From assembly GCA_965225625.1 (NCBI GenBank), contig CBDDBH010000030.1:1-64000 (forward strand): 64,000 nt of DNA. The letters run 5' to 3'. This document shows positions 18,169 through 26,700 of the stretch, one piece after another. Source of the stretch: CBDDBH01 sp965225625 (GTDB taxonomy: Bacteria > Pseudomonadota > Gammaproteobacteria > JADZEE01). The translations under genes were made by a program, and so were the position numbers. Every line of letters begins with the position of its first letter. Position 1 is the stretch's first letter. The notes beneath the pieces are model-generated. The model did not search any database and was not told the DNA's origin. It worked only from the letters and a program-made list of their open reading frames with translations.

Positions 18169-19122
18169 CTATTTACCGCTGCCGCGTGATCTGCGGGAAC
18201 TGCTGCCAAAACTGGATCGTCTCTTCGAAGAAGAAGAAGAAGACCCTCGGGCCCGACTAACGCGAGCGTTGGCATAGCTGCTCGTGCGCTTGTTGCCCGC
18301 TGCTGAGCCATATTGTTTGGCCGGAGTCGGTACGCTCAACCCCTTCGACTTCATGTCGGTGCGACGTGCGCGATTAAAATTTCGATCGGCGGCCCGACCA
18401 TAAGTGCCGCGCCCATAGTCATTGTAGTAGGAATAGCGGTTGGAGCCGCCGTACCAGCTGTTGTAGTAAAGCGGGCCCCGGTGGTATCGCGGTCCCCACA
18501 CCAAATCCGAAAACAACCGATATTGCCCGTAGAACGCCCAAGACGACCGACCGCTGGAGTCCGAGTTCCAGCGACCGTAAGCGGGGTTGCCGACGAGATA
18601 GCTGCCCGCGACCGGATTGCTACCCACATTCGCGGTTTCCGCGTTTGAAGGAATATTGATCCTGGCAAGCTCGCCGTCGGAGAGGTCGGCGAGCGTGTTC
18701 ACAACGTCGAGCAAACTGTCGTTGAAGATGATTTGATCGGTCGCCCCGTTCAACGAATCAAGCTCCTGGATTATCGGCAGAAACTCATTCTTGTTTTTCG
18801 GCGCGTCTTTCACGGCCGCGAGTCTTTCGGCCAATCCCCGGTAGAGTGGACCCTTAGTCGTGGCATCCAGTCGCAACACTTCAGCCACGGGTTTCAGATC
18901 GGGCTTCGCTTGAGCGAGCTTATCCGCATAAGTGGCGATCAGTACGGTATTCGAGAGTGCGCCAGCGTTAATCCTCGAGCCGAGAGCGGTTAGTTTGTTC
19001 GTCACTGCCTGCTTCAGGCGCTTTGTTTCTTCGGCGTACTGATTGGAACACCCCGAGACGAAAACCAAGGCGATTAAGAGCGCGTAAGTAGACCACTTGC
19101 CCGAAACCACGTTTGTCGTCAT
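18169..19122 (-). CDS. lipoprotein with Tyr/Arg/Ser-rich tail
   Basis: A 317-residue predicted lipoprotein. The signal peptide ends in a lipobox (FVSGC, Cys about 25). Residues 30-160 are helical and charged, with no known domain. Residues 165-250 are rich in Gly, Tyr, Trp and Asn, and the last 40 residues are a basic Ser/Arg/Gly tail (SSFGSSSRRSRGSGK at the end). The tail resembles in style that of DUF1190/YgiB-like envelope proteins found in E. coli yjf-type clusters, but overall homology is not evident. It lies 51 bases after the K+ channel gene and 34 before DUF350, within the PspA unit. Confidence 0.75.
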   Translation of the reverse strand: MTTNVVSGKWSTYALLIALVFVSGCSNQYAEETKRLKQAVTNKLTALGSRINAGALSNTVLIATYADKLAQAKPDLKPVAEVLRLDATTKGPLYRGLAERLAAVKDAPKNKNEFLPIIQELDSLNGATDQIIFNDSLLDVVNTLADLSDGELARINIPSNAETANVGSNPVAGSYLVGNPAYGRWNSDSSGRSSWAFYGQYRLFSDLVWGPRYHRGPLYYNSWYGGSNRYSYYNDYGRGTYGRAADRNFNRARRTDMKSKGLSVPTPAKQYGSAAGNKRTSSYANARVSRARGSSSSSSKRRSSFGSSSRRSRGSGK

Positions 19123-19173
19123 CGGTTGCTTCCCATTTTTCTGGCGGCTACGTCGATGAGGGTTTCTCCGACC

Positions 19174-20280
19174 TTATGCGGTGGATAGAGAGTCACGGAC
19201 CTGCTCCATGCTCGGAATTGCGTCCTCATTGGTGATGATGAACAAAGCCGATCCGTTTACTGGGCTGTAGGCGTGCGGGTTTGTTTGTAGTTTACCCGAT
19301 TCCGCGTCGATGTAGCCAACAGCCGTTCCTAAATCATCCTGGATTAGTCTACAGACAACACTAGACCACGTCTTGTCGTTTATCGAAAGATCATAACGCG
19401 CGTATTCGTCAGAACTCGACGTGAACATGTTTTCGATGATCTGTTCGGATCCCGGCGCCACCAGCCCACGTACCAACATCTCCGGATAGGCCCGAACCGG
19501 GCGAATTATGATGTCTGCACCGATCTTCGAGAACCGTTCGCGATTGCGATCATCCACACATTCCGCCAACACCAATGCGCCTGCAACGCCGAGGTCCCGC
19601 AACCGATGGAGAATGTCGAAAGTTCGGCTGTCGGACCCGACATCGGTCTCCTTGCGGGCGAGAATGACGATGGCACAAGCCTTAGCCGCATCTACGTTTT
19701 TGAGAGTCTCCGGATCGCTGCCATCGCCATGGTGATGGGCGAGTCCCGTCATCTGCGCAAGTTGCTCGGGGAGACCGTCGGCGAACTGGCGAGTGACTAT
19801 TTGTACCATTTTGTCGCTGTACGCTTTACTGGCTCGAAGCTGTTCAATGAGGCGCAGGAAGAACCTTTCACCGTCTGCCTGTGGCGTGTTAATGATTAGG
19901 ACATGTCCGCTCATATTCCATCTCCAATTACCGCGCTTTTTTTGTATTCGGGAATTCGTTCGGTAGTCGAAATAGTCACCGGCGGCCTTGGCCAAGACGA
20001 AAATTCCGCCGAGGTAGAGCAGTACCACGGTGGCGCTGCGCCCCGGCAGCGTGCTCGCGGATATGTCCCCGTAACCCACCGTTGTCGCCGTGGTGACCGT
20101 GAGCCACAAAGCATCGCCCGCTCCCATGCTCTCAAAGGTCATCATCGCAATCATATGCAGAACAAAGATCCCGATCACAAACACTGCTGAGCGCAACATC
20201 TGGCGCTTTAGCTCATTCTCAGTAAAGGCAAGACTGCGGAATCGCTGTCCATACCACATCGACCGAACCAAGCTGATCAC
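19174..20280 (-). CDS. potassium channel with RCK-like (TrkA-N) domain
   Basis: A 368-residue two-helix ion channel. Helix 1 is about residues 30-48, the selectivity filter TTVGYGD is at 66-72, and helix 2 about 80-100. From about residue 120 a Rossmann-type RCK domain starts (SGHVLIINTP) and extends through VNADAAKAC-like and GALVLAECVDD strands to about 260, followed by a second lobe (residues 270-368). The filter predicts K+ selectivity and the RCK domain ligand gating. Translation starts at GTG, and GTGA overlaps the stop of the DUF2491 gene by four bases, indicating translational coupling. Confidence 0.9.
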   Translation of the reverse strand: MISLVRSMWYGQRFRSLAFTENELKRQMLRSAVFVIGIFVLHMIAMMTFESMGAGDALWLTVTTATTVGYGDISASTLPGRSATVVLLYLGGIFVLAKAAGDYFDYRTNSRIQKKRGNWRWNMSGHVLIINTPQADGERFFLRLIEQLRASKAYSDKMVQIVTRQFADGLPEQLAQMTGLAHHHGDGSDPETLKNVDAAKACAIVILARKETDVGSDSRTFDILHRLRDLGVAGALVLAECVDDRNRERFSKIGADIIIRPVRAYPEMLVRGLVAPGSEQIIENMFTSSSDEYARYDLSINDKTWSSVVCRLIQDDLGTAVGYIDAESGKLQTNPHAYSPVNGSALFIITNEDAIPSMEQVRDSLSTA

Positions 20281-20939
20281 GTCTCGAGATCCCTACTGCG
20301 AGGCCATAACTCCTCGATTTTTCTCACTGGAATGATGGCACAGAAAAAAGCTTCGGTCCGGCCTCCGTCGTAGACTCGGAACTCCAAACTTTGTTGACGG
20401 TCATCGCTGACCAGCAATGAGTAATCACAGCCAATCTCCCCTGCGTCCACCGTGGTCGGTAAATCCCGGTTTCTGTAATCACCCTTGTACAGGTACGCCT
20501 TTACATAAGCTTCCTGCCGGTATCTCGTGCCGACCCATGGTTGCACCTCAGGCGGGATCTCGTCGCGGTTACGCGTGGTAACTTGATGGTGTGCACCACC
20601 GTCAGGCGCAAGAACCTCGCTGATCTCATCCTCATCAAAGGCCGAGAAGACAACGTCGGGCAGAACTTCGAGGGCTATCTCCGCCGTGTCGTCATCGACC
20701 ACGCGCAGCCGTACGGAGTGCTTCACGCCGGACAGGATGAAATAGGTCAGCTTGGTGGCATCGCCGCCGATATCGAACGTCTCGACGCGATCCACGGTAA
20801 AGCTTTCGCCGCTGATCTCCGTGTGTGAGGCAAACCCGTAGCGGATGATATCCCCGGGTTCGAGATCCCGGGGATGCTCGAGGATGCGGGGACTCTTATC
20901 CTCGTCTTTGCCGAATCCAAACCGCTTCAAGAGGCTCAT
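20277..20939 (-). CDS. DUF2491 (YjfK-like) family protein
   Basis: A 220-residue soluble protein of the DUF2491/YjfK family. Typical features are ELEPGDIIRYG-like (here DLEPGDIIRYG), then a series of beta strands (TKLTYFILSG, HSVRLRVVDDD), and RYRQEAYVKAYLYKGDY with the C-terminal strand FRVYDGGRTEAFFCAI. Its biochemical role is unknown; relatives sit beside PspA homologs. It starts 12 bases after the PspA gene and overlaps the K+ channel start by four bases. Confidence 0.85.
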   Translation of the reverse strand: MSLLKRFGFGKDEDKSPRILEHPRDLEPGDIIRYGFASHTEISGESFTVDRVETFDIGGDATKLTYFILSGVKHSVRLRVVDDDTAEIALEVLPDVVFSAFDEDEISEVLAPDGGAHHQVTTRNRDEIPPEVQPWVGTRYRQEAYVKAYLYKGDYRNRDLPTTVDAGEIGCDYSLLVSDDRQQSLEFRVYDGGRTEAFFCAIIPVRKIEELWPRSRDLET

Positions 20940-20951
20940 TTGTATGCTCTG

Positions 20952-21647
20952 TTACGCGGCGGACGCGCGGGCATTGATACGCTCCATAATGCCGTCGCGA
21001 GATGGTTTGCTGCCGCCGATACCGGCTTCAGCTAACTTGGCTTTGAGGTCATTACCATTCTCGATGTCGGCGAGCTCTCTGGCAGCGTCCATACGGTGCC
21101 GCCGCTCCTCTTGCCGGGCTTTGATGCGCTTCATGCGTTCCGCCGCAGTCGCCATGGACGCCGAGGAACCGGAATGCTGTGCCGCGGTCGCCTCAGCGGC
21201 TCGCTGGGCATATTCCGTTGCCTTAATATTCTTCACTTCGCGATCCATTGCCTTGATGCCGCGCTCGGTGTCGAGAACGCTTGCTTTGATGCGCCCGACG
21301 TTTGCGGCCAGTTGCGTATGCACCTCGCGCTGCGCGCCGAGATCTTCTTCTATCTCTGCAATCTTATCGACGATCTCGTTCAACAAACCATCGTCGCCTT
21401 TGCCGCTGGCTTGGACCGCATAATCTTCATGTTCGCTCAGGGCTGCCTCCAGATCGTTGACCCGTTTCTTGGTCGTTTTCTCTTGCGCCATAATCGCCGT
21501 CAGGGCGCTCTTGGACTTGCCCAAGTCGCTTTTGGCATCCCGGATCTTCTGTTCCAACGCGGGAATAGCCTGGGAATCCGCTAACGCCTCGCCAGTAGAA
21601 TTGACCTGGCCGCGCACCGAATCAAACAGCTCTTTTATCCAACTCAT
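20952..21647 (-). CDS. PspA/IM30 family protein (YjfJ-like)
   Basis: A 231-residue coiled-coil protein of the PspA/Vipp1 (ESCRT-III-like) superfamily, which coats and repairs stressed membranes. Long alpha helices occupy residues about 25-190, rich in Lys, Glu and Ala (GIKAMDREVKNIKATEYAQR). The N-terminal helix (MSWIKELFDSVRGQV) is amphipathic and could be the membrane-binding helix 0. Compared with E. coli PspA the C-terminal tail (GGSKPSRDGIMERINARA) is like the YjfJ subgroup. It lies in the middle of the seven-gene unit, 35 bases after DUF2170. No PspF or sigma54 element was seen, so its control should differ from the classical psp operon. Confidence 0.9.
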   Translation of the reverse strand: MSWIKELFDSVRGQVNSTGEALADSQAIPALEQKIRDAKSDLGKSKSALTAIMAQEKTTKKRVNDLEAALSEHEDYAVQASGKGDDGLLNEIVDKIAEIEEDLGAQREVHTQLAANVGRIKASVLDTERGIKAMDREVKNIKATEYAQRAAEATAAQHSGSSASMATAAERMKRIKARQEERRHRMDAARELADIENGNDLKAKLAEAGIGGSKPSRDGIMERINARASAA

Positions 21648-21682
21648 GATGTGTTCTCCTTAAGACAAGATGTTCACGAAAG

Positions 21683-22099
21683 TTATTGGTTGAGGTACTC
21701 ACCAAGGGCATCGAATACGACAATCGTGTTGTCACTGAGTGCCGTTATTTCTTCGACGACGTTGGCCATAACCGTGTTTACCGACATCGCTCCGAACAGT
21801 TGATACGTCGTTCCGGTTTTGGCAAACGCGGATAGCGGAAGCGCGATGTTCATGGATAACATGACGTTCATCATCTCTGCCTCCATCCCTGTTTTAACGT
21901 CGTTTTGGTCCCACAAGTTGGCGATCGCGGTGATCTGATCGTCATCGATCTCGATCATGATCGGGAATTCCTCCCGCTCCGACAGTTCGGCCTTCACCAG
22001 ACCGTCGTCGGAATCGACAACTTCTGCCTGGATCGCCAGCCCCTCTTCTGTCCTCGCCCCGTTTAAAGCCGCGACGACTTCATTAACCTTATCGTTCAA
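21683..22099 (-). CDS. DUF2170 (YjfI-like) family protein
   Basis: A 138-residue protein of the DUF2170/YjfI family (EEFPIMIEIDDDQI, LSMNIALPLSAFAKTG, YQLFGAMS). I place the start at TTG 22099, because GGAGAA lies 6-7 bases upstream and TTGA overlaps the stop of the aminopropyltransferase gene by four bases. The longer frame to 22144 lacks these signs. The family has no known activity but is strongly tied to YjfJ-type PspA proteins. Confidence 0.85.
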   Translation of the reverse strand: MNDKVNEVVAALNGARTEEGLAIQAEVVDSDDGLVKAELSEREEFPIMIEIDDDQITAIANLWDQNDVKTGMEAEMMNVMLSMNIALPLSAFAKTGTTYQLFGAMSVNTVMANVVEEITALSDNTIVVFDALGEYLNQ

Positions 22100-23796
22100 T
22101 GGTCTTCTCCTTCTGATTGATAAATGCCCATGTTGCGGCGCCAATCGCCATGATGATACCGGTAGACCACCATGGTGCCGAGCCGATTGACTGTCACGGA
22201 CTGCTGGTCGGCGTAAAAACCCTTTTCAAACTCGAATGCGGCGAGCATCAAACCCTTAGTGGTCCAATTATCGTCAACCGAGAGAGACTCCAGTTCCGCG
22301 ATTCGTTGGCGTGCCGACTTGCCGTTCTTGACGGCAATCGTCCAACCCCATTCGCCGAATGACGGAACATTGGTGTGATATTGCTCGACGCGGTAAAAGC
22401 CTGCATGCCGAACCGTTTTGCCGATGCTGATAAACGTGTTCTTGGCGTGATAGGGGGAGGTCGATTGCACGACCATCGCCCCGTCTCCGGCCAGCAAGGC
22501 TCTGAGCTTTGCGTAAAATCGCGCACTATACAATTTGTTCAAATCGGGGTGCGAAGGATCCGGCAGGTCGACGATGATCGCATCAAACACTTGTTCGCTC
22601 TTGAGTAACGCATCCACGGTCAGGAAAGCGTCGCCAAAGCGCGTCTCAACACGCGGATCGCTAAACGCCCGGTTGTTGACCTCGATTAAGCGGGCATTGT
22701 CCACCGACCCCGGCGCCTTGTCACGAAACAGGCGTACAAGATCTTCATCCAAGTCGAGTAAGGTCACGGATTTGGGCTGCCAGCGCAATACATCACGCAG
22801 CGCGAGCCCATCGCCGCCGCCGATAATCAGAATTTTTTCCTGACGTGCCGATGCAGCCAAGGCGGGGTAGGTCAACATCGCGTGATAAATGTGTTCGTCA
22901 TTGCTCGCGAACTGGATCCGCCCGTTTATATAAAAACTCAGTATCGTCGGCTTGGCCGGATCCATCATTCGCTCGGTGACGACCAGTCGTTGACGATCGG
23001 TGTTGACGCGGAATAAAACCTGGTCTCGATACAGTAAATCTTCGGTCGAAGCCGACCAGTCCGCGCCTTTGTCATAGACCTGCAAAATGACCACACTTGT
23101 CAATGCATAGGCTGCCATCAGCAATGCCGGGCGGCGGATCTCGCGGCGAAAAATGATGAAGAAAACAATGCCCAACAACAGGTTGACCGAGGCGGTCACG
23201 GCACCGGCCAGCGATACGTCCATCGCCAGCATGAAGACCAGCCAGATGGTCGCGCCGATCCCAGCGCCGATGTAGTCGATACCGTAGATGGCGCCCGCAT
23301 TGTTTTTTAGTGTGTCGTTGAATATTCGGCTCCGGATCTCGCCGATTAAGGGGATTTCCATGCCAATCATTGTGCCGAGAACGGCCCCGACAATGTAAGG
23401 CGACAGTTTGACGGCGTTTTGTGCCACCCCGATCAGACCGCCGACGGGGCGTAAATCTTCGGAGATGGAAAACGTTTCCATGAGGATATTCGGAAACAAC
23501 TCGGCCAGCGCAAACAGGCTGCCAATGAGGAGCACGCTGGTTGCGCCCACCAGCGCCAGCAGAACTTCCAGCCACGCAAAACCGACGTAGGGATTGGCGA
23601 CTTTACGCGCCAGGAAAGAGCCTACCCCCATGAAAACCATCATGACGGTTATAACACCGTAGATGGCGACCTCGACCGCGCCCAGGACCCGGCCGGCGTA
23701 GTGTGACAACAGATATTCGTAGACCAGACCGCATCCGGCGCCCATTGCCAGGATGACTAATACCACCAGATCCAGTCGCCGTTGAGGTGAAATCAT
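22096..23796 (-). CDS. membrane-bound polyamine aminopropyltransferase (spermidine-synthase fold)
   Basis: A 566-residue fusion of a membrane part and a SpeE-like domain. Residues about 8-250 contain six to seven hydrophobic segments. Residues about 285-520 are the aminopropyltransferase: YINGRIQFASNDEHIYHAM, the nucleotide loop IIGGGDGLALRD, an acidic end of strand 2 (LLDLDEDLV) and the catalytic-loop region DLPDPSHPDLNKLYS. The family moves an aminopropyl group from decarboxylated AdoMet to putrescine or a related amine. The AdoMet decarboxylase gene lies across the divergent promoter region, which supports polyamine synthesis at the membrane. It is the first gene of the seven-gene unit. 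Confidence 0.9.
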   Translation of the reverse strand: MISPQRRLDLVVLVILAMGAGCGLVYEYLLSHYAGRVLGAVEVAIYGVITVMMVFMGVGSFLARKVANPYVGFAWLEVLLALVGATSVLLIGSLFALAELFPNILMETFSISEDLRPVGGLIGVAQNAVKLSPYIVGAVLGTMIGMEIPLIGEIRSRIFNDTLKNNAGAIYGIDYIGAGIGATIWLVFMLAMDVSLAGAVTASVNLLLGIVFFIIFRREIRRPALLMAAYALTSVVILQVYDKGADWSASTEDLLYRDQVLFRVNTDRQRLVVTERMMDPAKPTILSFYINGRIQFASNDEHIYHAMLTYPALAASARQEKILIIGGGDGLALRDVLRWQPKSVTLLDLDEDLVRLFRDKAPGSVDNARLIEVNNRAFSDPRVETRFGDAFLTVDALLKSEQVFDAIIVDLPDPSHPDLNKLYSARFYAKLRALLAGDGAMVVQSTSPYHAKNTFISIGKTVRHAGFYRVEQYHTNVPSFGEWGWTIAVKNGKSARQRIAELESLSVDDNWTTKGLMLAAFEFEKGFYADQQSVTVNRLGTMVVYRYHHGDWRRNMGIYQSEGEDH

Positions 23797-24020
23797 CCGG
23801 ACTCCTGCCGAACAGCATCAAATCGCCAATGGACGAAGTATAGTTAGGATTATTTCATTTGCAAGAGAATAAAATCATATACGTGCTTTTAGAAATAAAA
23901 AAGAATGTTTTAGTTGTATTATGTGCTTTTATAGTTAAAATAATGCCAGGTGGCGCCGCTGAGCCCGAAGCGGCGGATCCCGTCGATTGGTTTTAGCACA
24001 CAGATTCAGAGAAAAGGACT
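23797..24020. promoter_or_regulatory. divergent promoter region of the PspA/polyamine cluster
   Basis: This A/T-rich gap separates the two divergent units. It contains a direct repeat with GTGCTTTTA at about 23883 and 23926, and an inverted repeat GCCGCT (23955-23960)/AGCGGC (23969-23974). These are candidate operator or attenuator elements. I found no sigma54-type GG-N10-GC element and no strong paired -35/-10. AAAGG before 24021 is the ribosome site of the rightward unit. Confidence 0.45.
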
Positions 24021-24257
24021 ATGGCTGATACTGACAAAAGCTGGGAACAGATGGCAACCCGCATTGTAAAATCGGCGTTGTCGCTCAAGGGAGTAAATTA
24101 TCCCGAACTTTCCCGTCGGCTGAGACGCTTGGGTATTGAGGAGACACCCTCGTCTTTATCAACCAAAATAAACCGAGGTGCCTTTAAGGCTTCTTTCATG
24201 TTGCAAGTTTTGACCGCTATCGACATCCAGCATTTCACAATTCCGGACGTGGATTGA
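24021..24257 (+). CDS. DUF6471-type small HTH-like protein
   Basis: A 78-residue protein that looks like a helix-turn-helix domain: WEQMATRIVKSALSLKGVNYPELSRRLRRLG, then TPSSLSTKINRGAFKASFMLQVLTAI. This matches what is annotated as DUF6471, a lambda-repressor-like fold. As the first gene of the rightward unit it could regulate the divergent promoter region (inference). Its stop overlaps a possible TTG start of the next gene. Confidence 0.8.
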   Translation: MADTDKSWEQMATRIVKSALSLKGVNYPELSRRLRRLGIEETPSSLSTKINRGAFKASFMLQVLTAIDIQHFTIPDVD

Positions 24258-24313
24258 TCGATGCGACGCTGCGGTTTAACAACGTGCTACCGTACCCGCG
24301 AGGCGTTTTGTTG

Positions 24314-24670
24314 ATGAATCCCGGAGCTGGCGCCCACGTCATCGCCGATCTTCACGGCGCATCGAACCTCGACTCTGAGCGATCGGTCCGCGATGCCGTC
24401 GGCGAAATCATCAAGCAGACCGGCGCCACTCTGCTGCATGAGTACTTTCATCGTTTTACGCCCAACGGGATCACCGGCATCGCTTGCCTCACCGAATCGC
24501 ATATCAGCGTTCATACCTGGCCCGAGCAAGGATTCGCTGCATTCGACATTTATCTATGCGGCGATGCGGAACCGCAGCGTGCTGTCCCCATTCTTCAGGC
24601 ATATTTCAATCCGGACCGCATAGAAGTCCGGACGTTGCATCGCGGCGGCCCCCTCGACGATCCTTCGTGA
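24314..24670 (+). CDS. speH: S-adenosylmethionine decarboxylase proenzyme (prokaryotic class)
   Basis: A 118-residue pyruvoyl enzyme making decarboxylated AdoMet for polyamine synthesis. The self-cleavage site is Glu61-Ser62 in TESHISVHTWPE, Ser62 becoming the pyruvoyl group; His67 and Cys82 (YLCGD) match the processing and catalytic residues of the Thermotoga-type enzyme. The start at ATG 24314 (GAGG ten bases upstream) gives the family's usual N terminus. An alternative TTG at 24254 would add 20 residues and overlap the upstream stop by four bases, as other genes in this cluster do. The partner aminopropyltransferase is encoded divergently. Confidence 0.88.
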   Translation: MNPGAGAHVIADLHGASNLDSERSVRDAVGEIIKQTGATLLHEYFHRFTPNGITGIACLTESHISVHTWPEQGFAAFDIYLCGDAEPQRAVPILQAYFNPDRIEVRTLHRGGPLDDPS

Positions 24671-25368
24671 CCGGACCGACCCACACCGGCTCACGTCGGT
24701 TACTTTATCTTGTCGCGCTGATGATCATTATCTTTGCGCTTTGGCCGACATCCCTGTTGGCACCGCTGAAAACCTTGGTCGTCTTTTTTCACGAGGCCTC
24801 ACACGCACTGACCGCGGTTGCCACCGGTGGTACCGTCATCGAGATGGCGATTGATCAAAACCAAGGTGGACACGTACGGTCGGCGGGTGATATACGCTTT
24901 TTGACGTTAACCGCGGGTTATCTCGGCTCGCTGTTGTGGGGGGCCTTGATTTTCCTGGTCACCGTTTATACCGGTAAAGACCGTGTGACCAGTGCGCTAT
25001 TGGGCGTGCTGATCCTCGTTATTGCGGTTTGGTTCATGCGCAATCTGTACGGTCTGGTATTCACCCTGGCGACCGGCACGGGGTTGATCGGGCTTTCGCG
25101 TTGGGGAAGCGAGGCCGTCAACGACTTTGTGTTGCGCATAATTGGCCTAACCAGCATGAGTTACGCGCCTCTGGATATCTGGAGCGATACAATTGATCGT
25201 AGTCACCTGCGCTCGGACGCGCGTATGCTGGCTGAAGAATTCGGCGGAGCAACGCTGCTGTGGGGCGGCCTCTGGATCGCCATTTCGGTGGCCATGATTA
25301 TTTGGGTGATGAGGATCAGTCTGCGTGCCGGTTACGGTCGGCGTGTCCACGGCGAGACGGGAGGGTGA
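24667..25368 (+). CDS. M50B-like membrane metallopeptidase
   Basis: A 233-residue integral membrane protein of the peptidase M50B-like family. About five hydrophobic segments are visible. His42-Glu-Ala-Ser-His46 (FFHEASHALTAVATGG) is the HExxH zinc motif inside a membrane segment, followed by GGHVRSAG and TAGYLGSLLWG, typical of the group. The C-terminal YAPLDIWSDTIDRSHLRSDA matches the conserved late motif of these proteins. The GTG start at 24667 overlaps the stop of speH (GTGA). Site-2-type proteases cut membrane proteins in stress signalling, so it may act on a component of this cluster (inference). Confidence 0.82.
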   Translation: MTGPTHTGSRRLLYLVALMIIIFALWPTSLLAPLKTLVVFFHEASHALTAVATGGTVIEMAIDQNQGGHVRSAGDIRFLTLTAGYLGSLLWGALIFLVTVYTGKDRVTSALLGVLILVIAVWFMRNLYGLVFTLATGTGLIGLSRWGSEAVNDFVLRIIGLTSMSYAPLDIWSDTIDRSHLRSDARMLAEEFGGATLLWGGLWIAISVAMIIWVMRISLRAGYGRRVHGETGG

Positions 25369-25420
25369 CTGAATGAGTGTGTTAACCGGGACACGAACAG
25401 TAGACGGCGGATTTCAACCG

Positions 25421-25732
25421 TCACTCCTCTGCATAAACCGTAAAAACACGGTGAGCTTGAATGTCGAAGTCAGATACGCTGCCTAGCGCGCTTTCTAGCG
25501 TTGTTAAAGCTGGCTCAATGTCATGTGCCAATTGAATGGCTGCATATGTGGGCGATATTCCTCGCCTATCTCGCACAAAAAGTGCTGTACCAAGCTGAGA
25601 TTGCAACCTTTTAATTACGCCGCTTACCCCTGATTGAGTTAAGCCTAACGATTCGGATGCCAAGGTAATTGAACCATGCCGATACACCTCTAAAAAAACA
25701 ATCAATAGGTTCAAATCCAGTTTCGACTTCAT
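25421..25732 (-). pseudogene. truncated LysR-family regulator (HTH only)
   Basis: A 103-residue frame holding the LysR winged-helix DNA-binding domain (LDLNLLIVFLEVYRHGSITLASESLGLTQSGVSGVIKRL, here split as LNLLIVFLEVYRHGSITLAS and LTQSGVSGVIKRLQSQLG) and the first turn of the linker helix. It stops where the effector-binding domain should begin; normal members are about 300 residues. A start at ATG 25732 gives the usual N terminus. It lies about 65 bases from the left edge of the PhyH repeat unit (25799), which faces the gene's 5' end rather than its broken 3' end, so the repeat did not cause this truncation. Confidence 0.75.
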
Positions 25733-25831
25733 TCGCCGTCCGATACATAGCCATCCGTGATGTGTCAACTAAATAATACTTTATGAATTGCGATGTATAT
25801 TGCCCGCCGCTGAACTATGAGGAGAAGTGTT

Positions 25832-26368
25832 ATGACGAACTCATCGCTTGTGCGCGCGGTCACTGAAGACGAGCTCGAGACCTATTAGCGCGACGGTGTC
25901 GTGCTTTTGCAAGGATCTATCCCCAAAGCTGGGTCGATACTCTCCGCGTGACGCTCGACGAGGTGTTCGCCCGCGACGTTACCCCCCGGGCTATCATCGA
26001 AGGCGACGCCGGAGGAGATGCTAAAGGGGCGCGCATGGACATCGTGCAGATGGCGGCGGCGGCAAAACAAGCGCGGCCCGACTACGATGTTTCCGCTAAC
26101 GGTCAAGCCGATGCACCGATGCGAGGTCGCAGCCTCGTTGAAACTGACGCTGCGAGTTGCTCTGAGCCGCTGGGCCACACTACACGGCTCCACGGGTAAC
26201 GTTTCTAGCAACCGGGTCCGCCGGGCGGCCTCGGTTCGCTACGCCGGCGATGACGTCAGCTACTACCAAAGCCCCGCTTCACCGGAGCCGTTTCGCCACT
26301 CGACCGGCCTCGTCAACGGCGACCCGCTTGAAAAAGCGGCGCGTTTCCCGGTCGTGTGGCGGCGTTAA
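25832..26368 (+). pseudogene. phytanoyl-CoA dioxygenase (PhyH) family pseudogene, copy 1
   Basis: A normal start with GGAGAAG upstream begins a PhyH-like N terminus (VTEDELETY), but codon 19 is TAG. In this copy one base is also missing near 25915 relative to copy 2. The frame then reads WVDTLRVTLDEVFARDV-type sequence, loses the central metal-binding part, shifts frame near 26190, and ends with the conserved PhyH tail (RAASVRYAGDDVSYYQ, GLVNGDPLEKAARFPVVW). So the gene has a nonsense codon, an internal deletion and a frameshift. It is a decayed paralog placed upstream of the intact PhyH gene in both repeat copies. Confidence 0.8.
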
Positions 26369-26389
26369 ACAAAAGCAAGCTACTCGCCA

Positions 26390-26454
26390 CTAGCCACAAG
26401 TAACAAGTCCCTCGAACCAGCAATAGTGGCTTGTGGTTAATAGCTTGTGGCTAG
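26390..26454. repeat. palindromic repeat, copy 1
   Basis: CTAGCCACAAG (26390-26400) and CTTGTGGCTAG (26444-26454) form a perfect 11-bp inverted repeat with further CTTGTGG motifs between them. The same element is at 56263-56327 in the second unit. It could act as a transcript hairpin after the PhyH pseudogene. Confidence 0.7.
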
Positions 26455-26477
26455 CTGTTGCCGTGCCCTGTTCGCTC

Positions 26478-26700
26478 GCTCGCAACGGCGAGTGCCGGAC
26501 ACCAGTTGCTTCTTAGCCGAACAAGCGGCCCTGGGGCGGCGCCCGAGACGGTGGTAAACGCCGGGAGGCGACGCAAGCATCTTTGCGCTCCAAGTTAGTG
26601 AAGATCTGCTCGATCACCACAGGCTCTTCAATGAAGGCGATGATCTTGACGTGGCCGCCACAGCTCTTGCAGGTCTCGAACTTAACACGAAGGACCATCG
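26478..26700 (-). mobile_element. IS91-type transposase C-terminal remnant
   Basis: This block is present only in repeat copy 1. The minus-strand frame 26513-26698 reads FETCKSCGGHVKIIAFIEEP and then a Pro/Arg-rich end PPSRAPPQGRLF, which is the C-terminal tail (zinc-ribbon-like Cys pair, IIAFI) of IS91/IS801-type rolling-circle transposases. The rest of the element is absent. In copy 2 the position is occupied by an unrelated 68-base block. The interval 26701-27046 holds the C tract and the upstream region of the intact PhyH gene. Confidence 0.65.

Noticed and set aside
23797..24020. Sigma54 (PspF-type) promoter for the PspA cluster
   Set aside because: No GG-N10-GC element with the required spacing was found on either strand.
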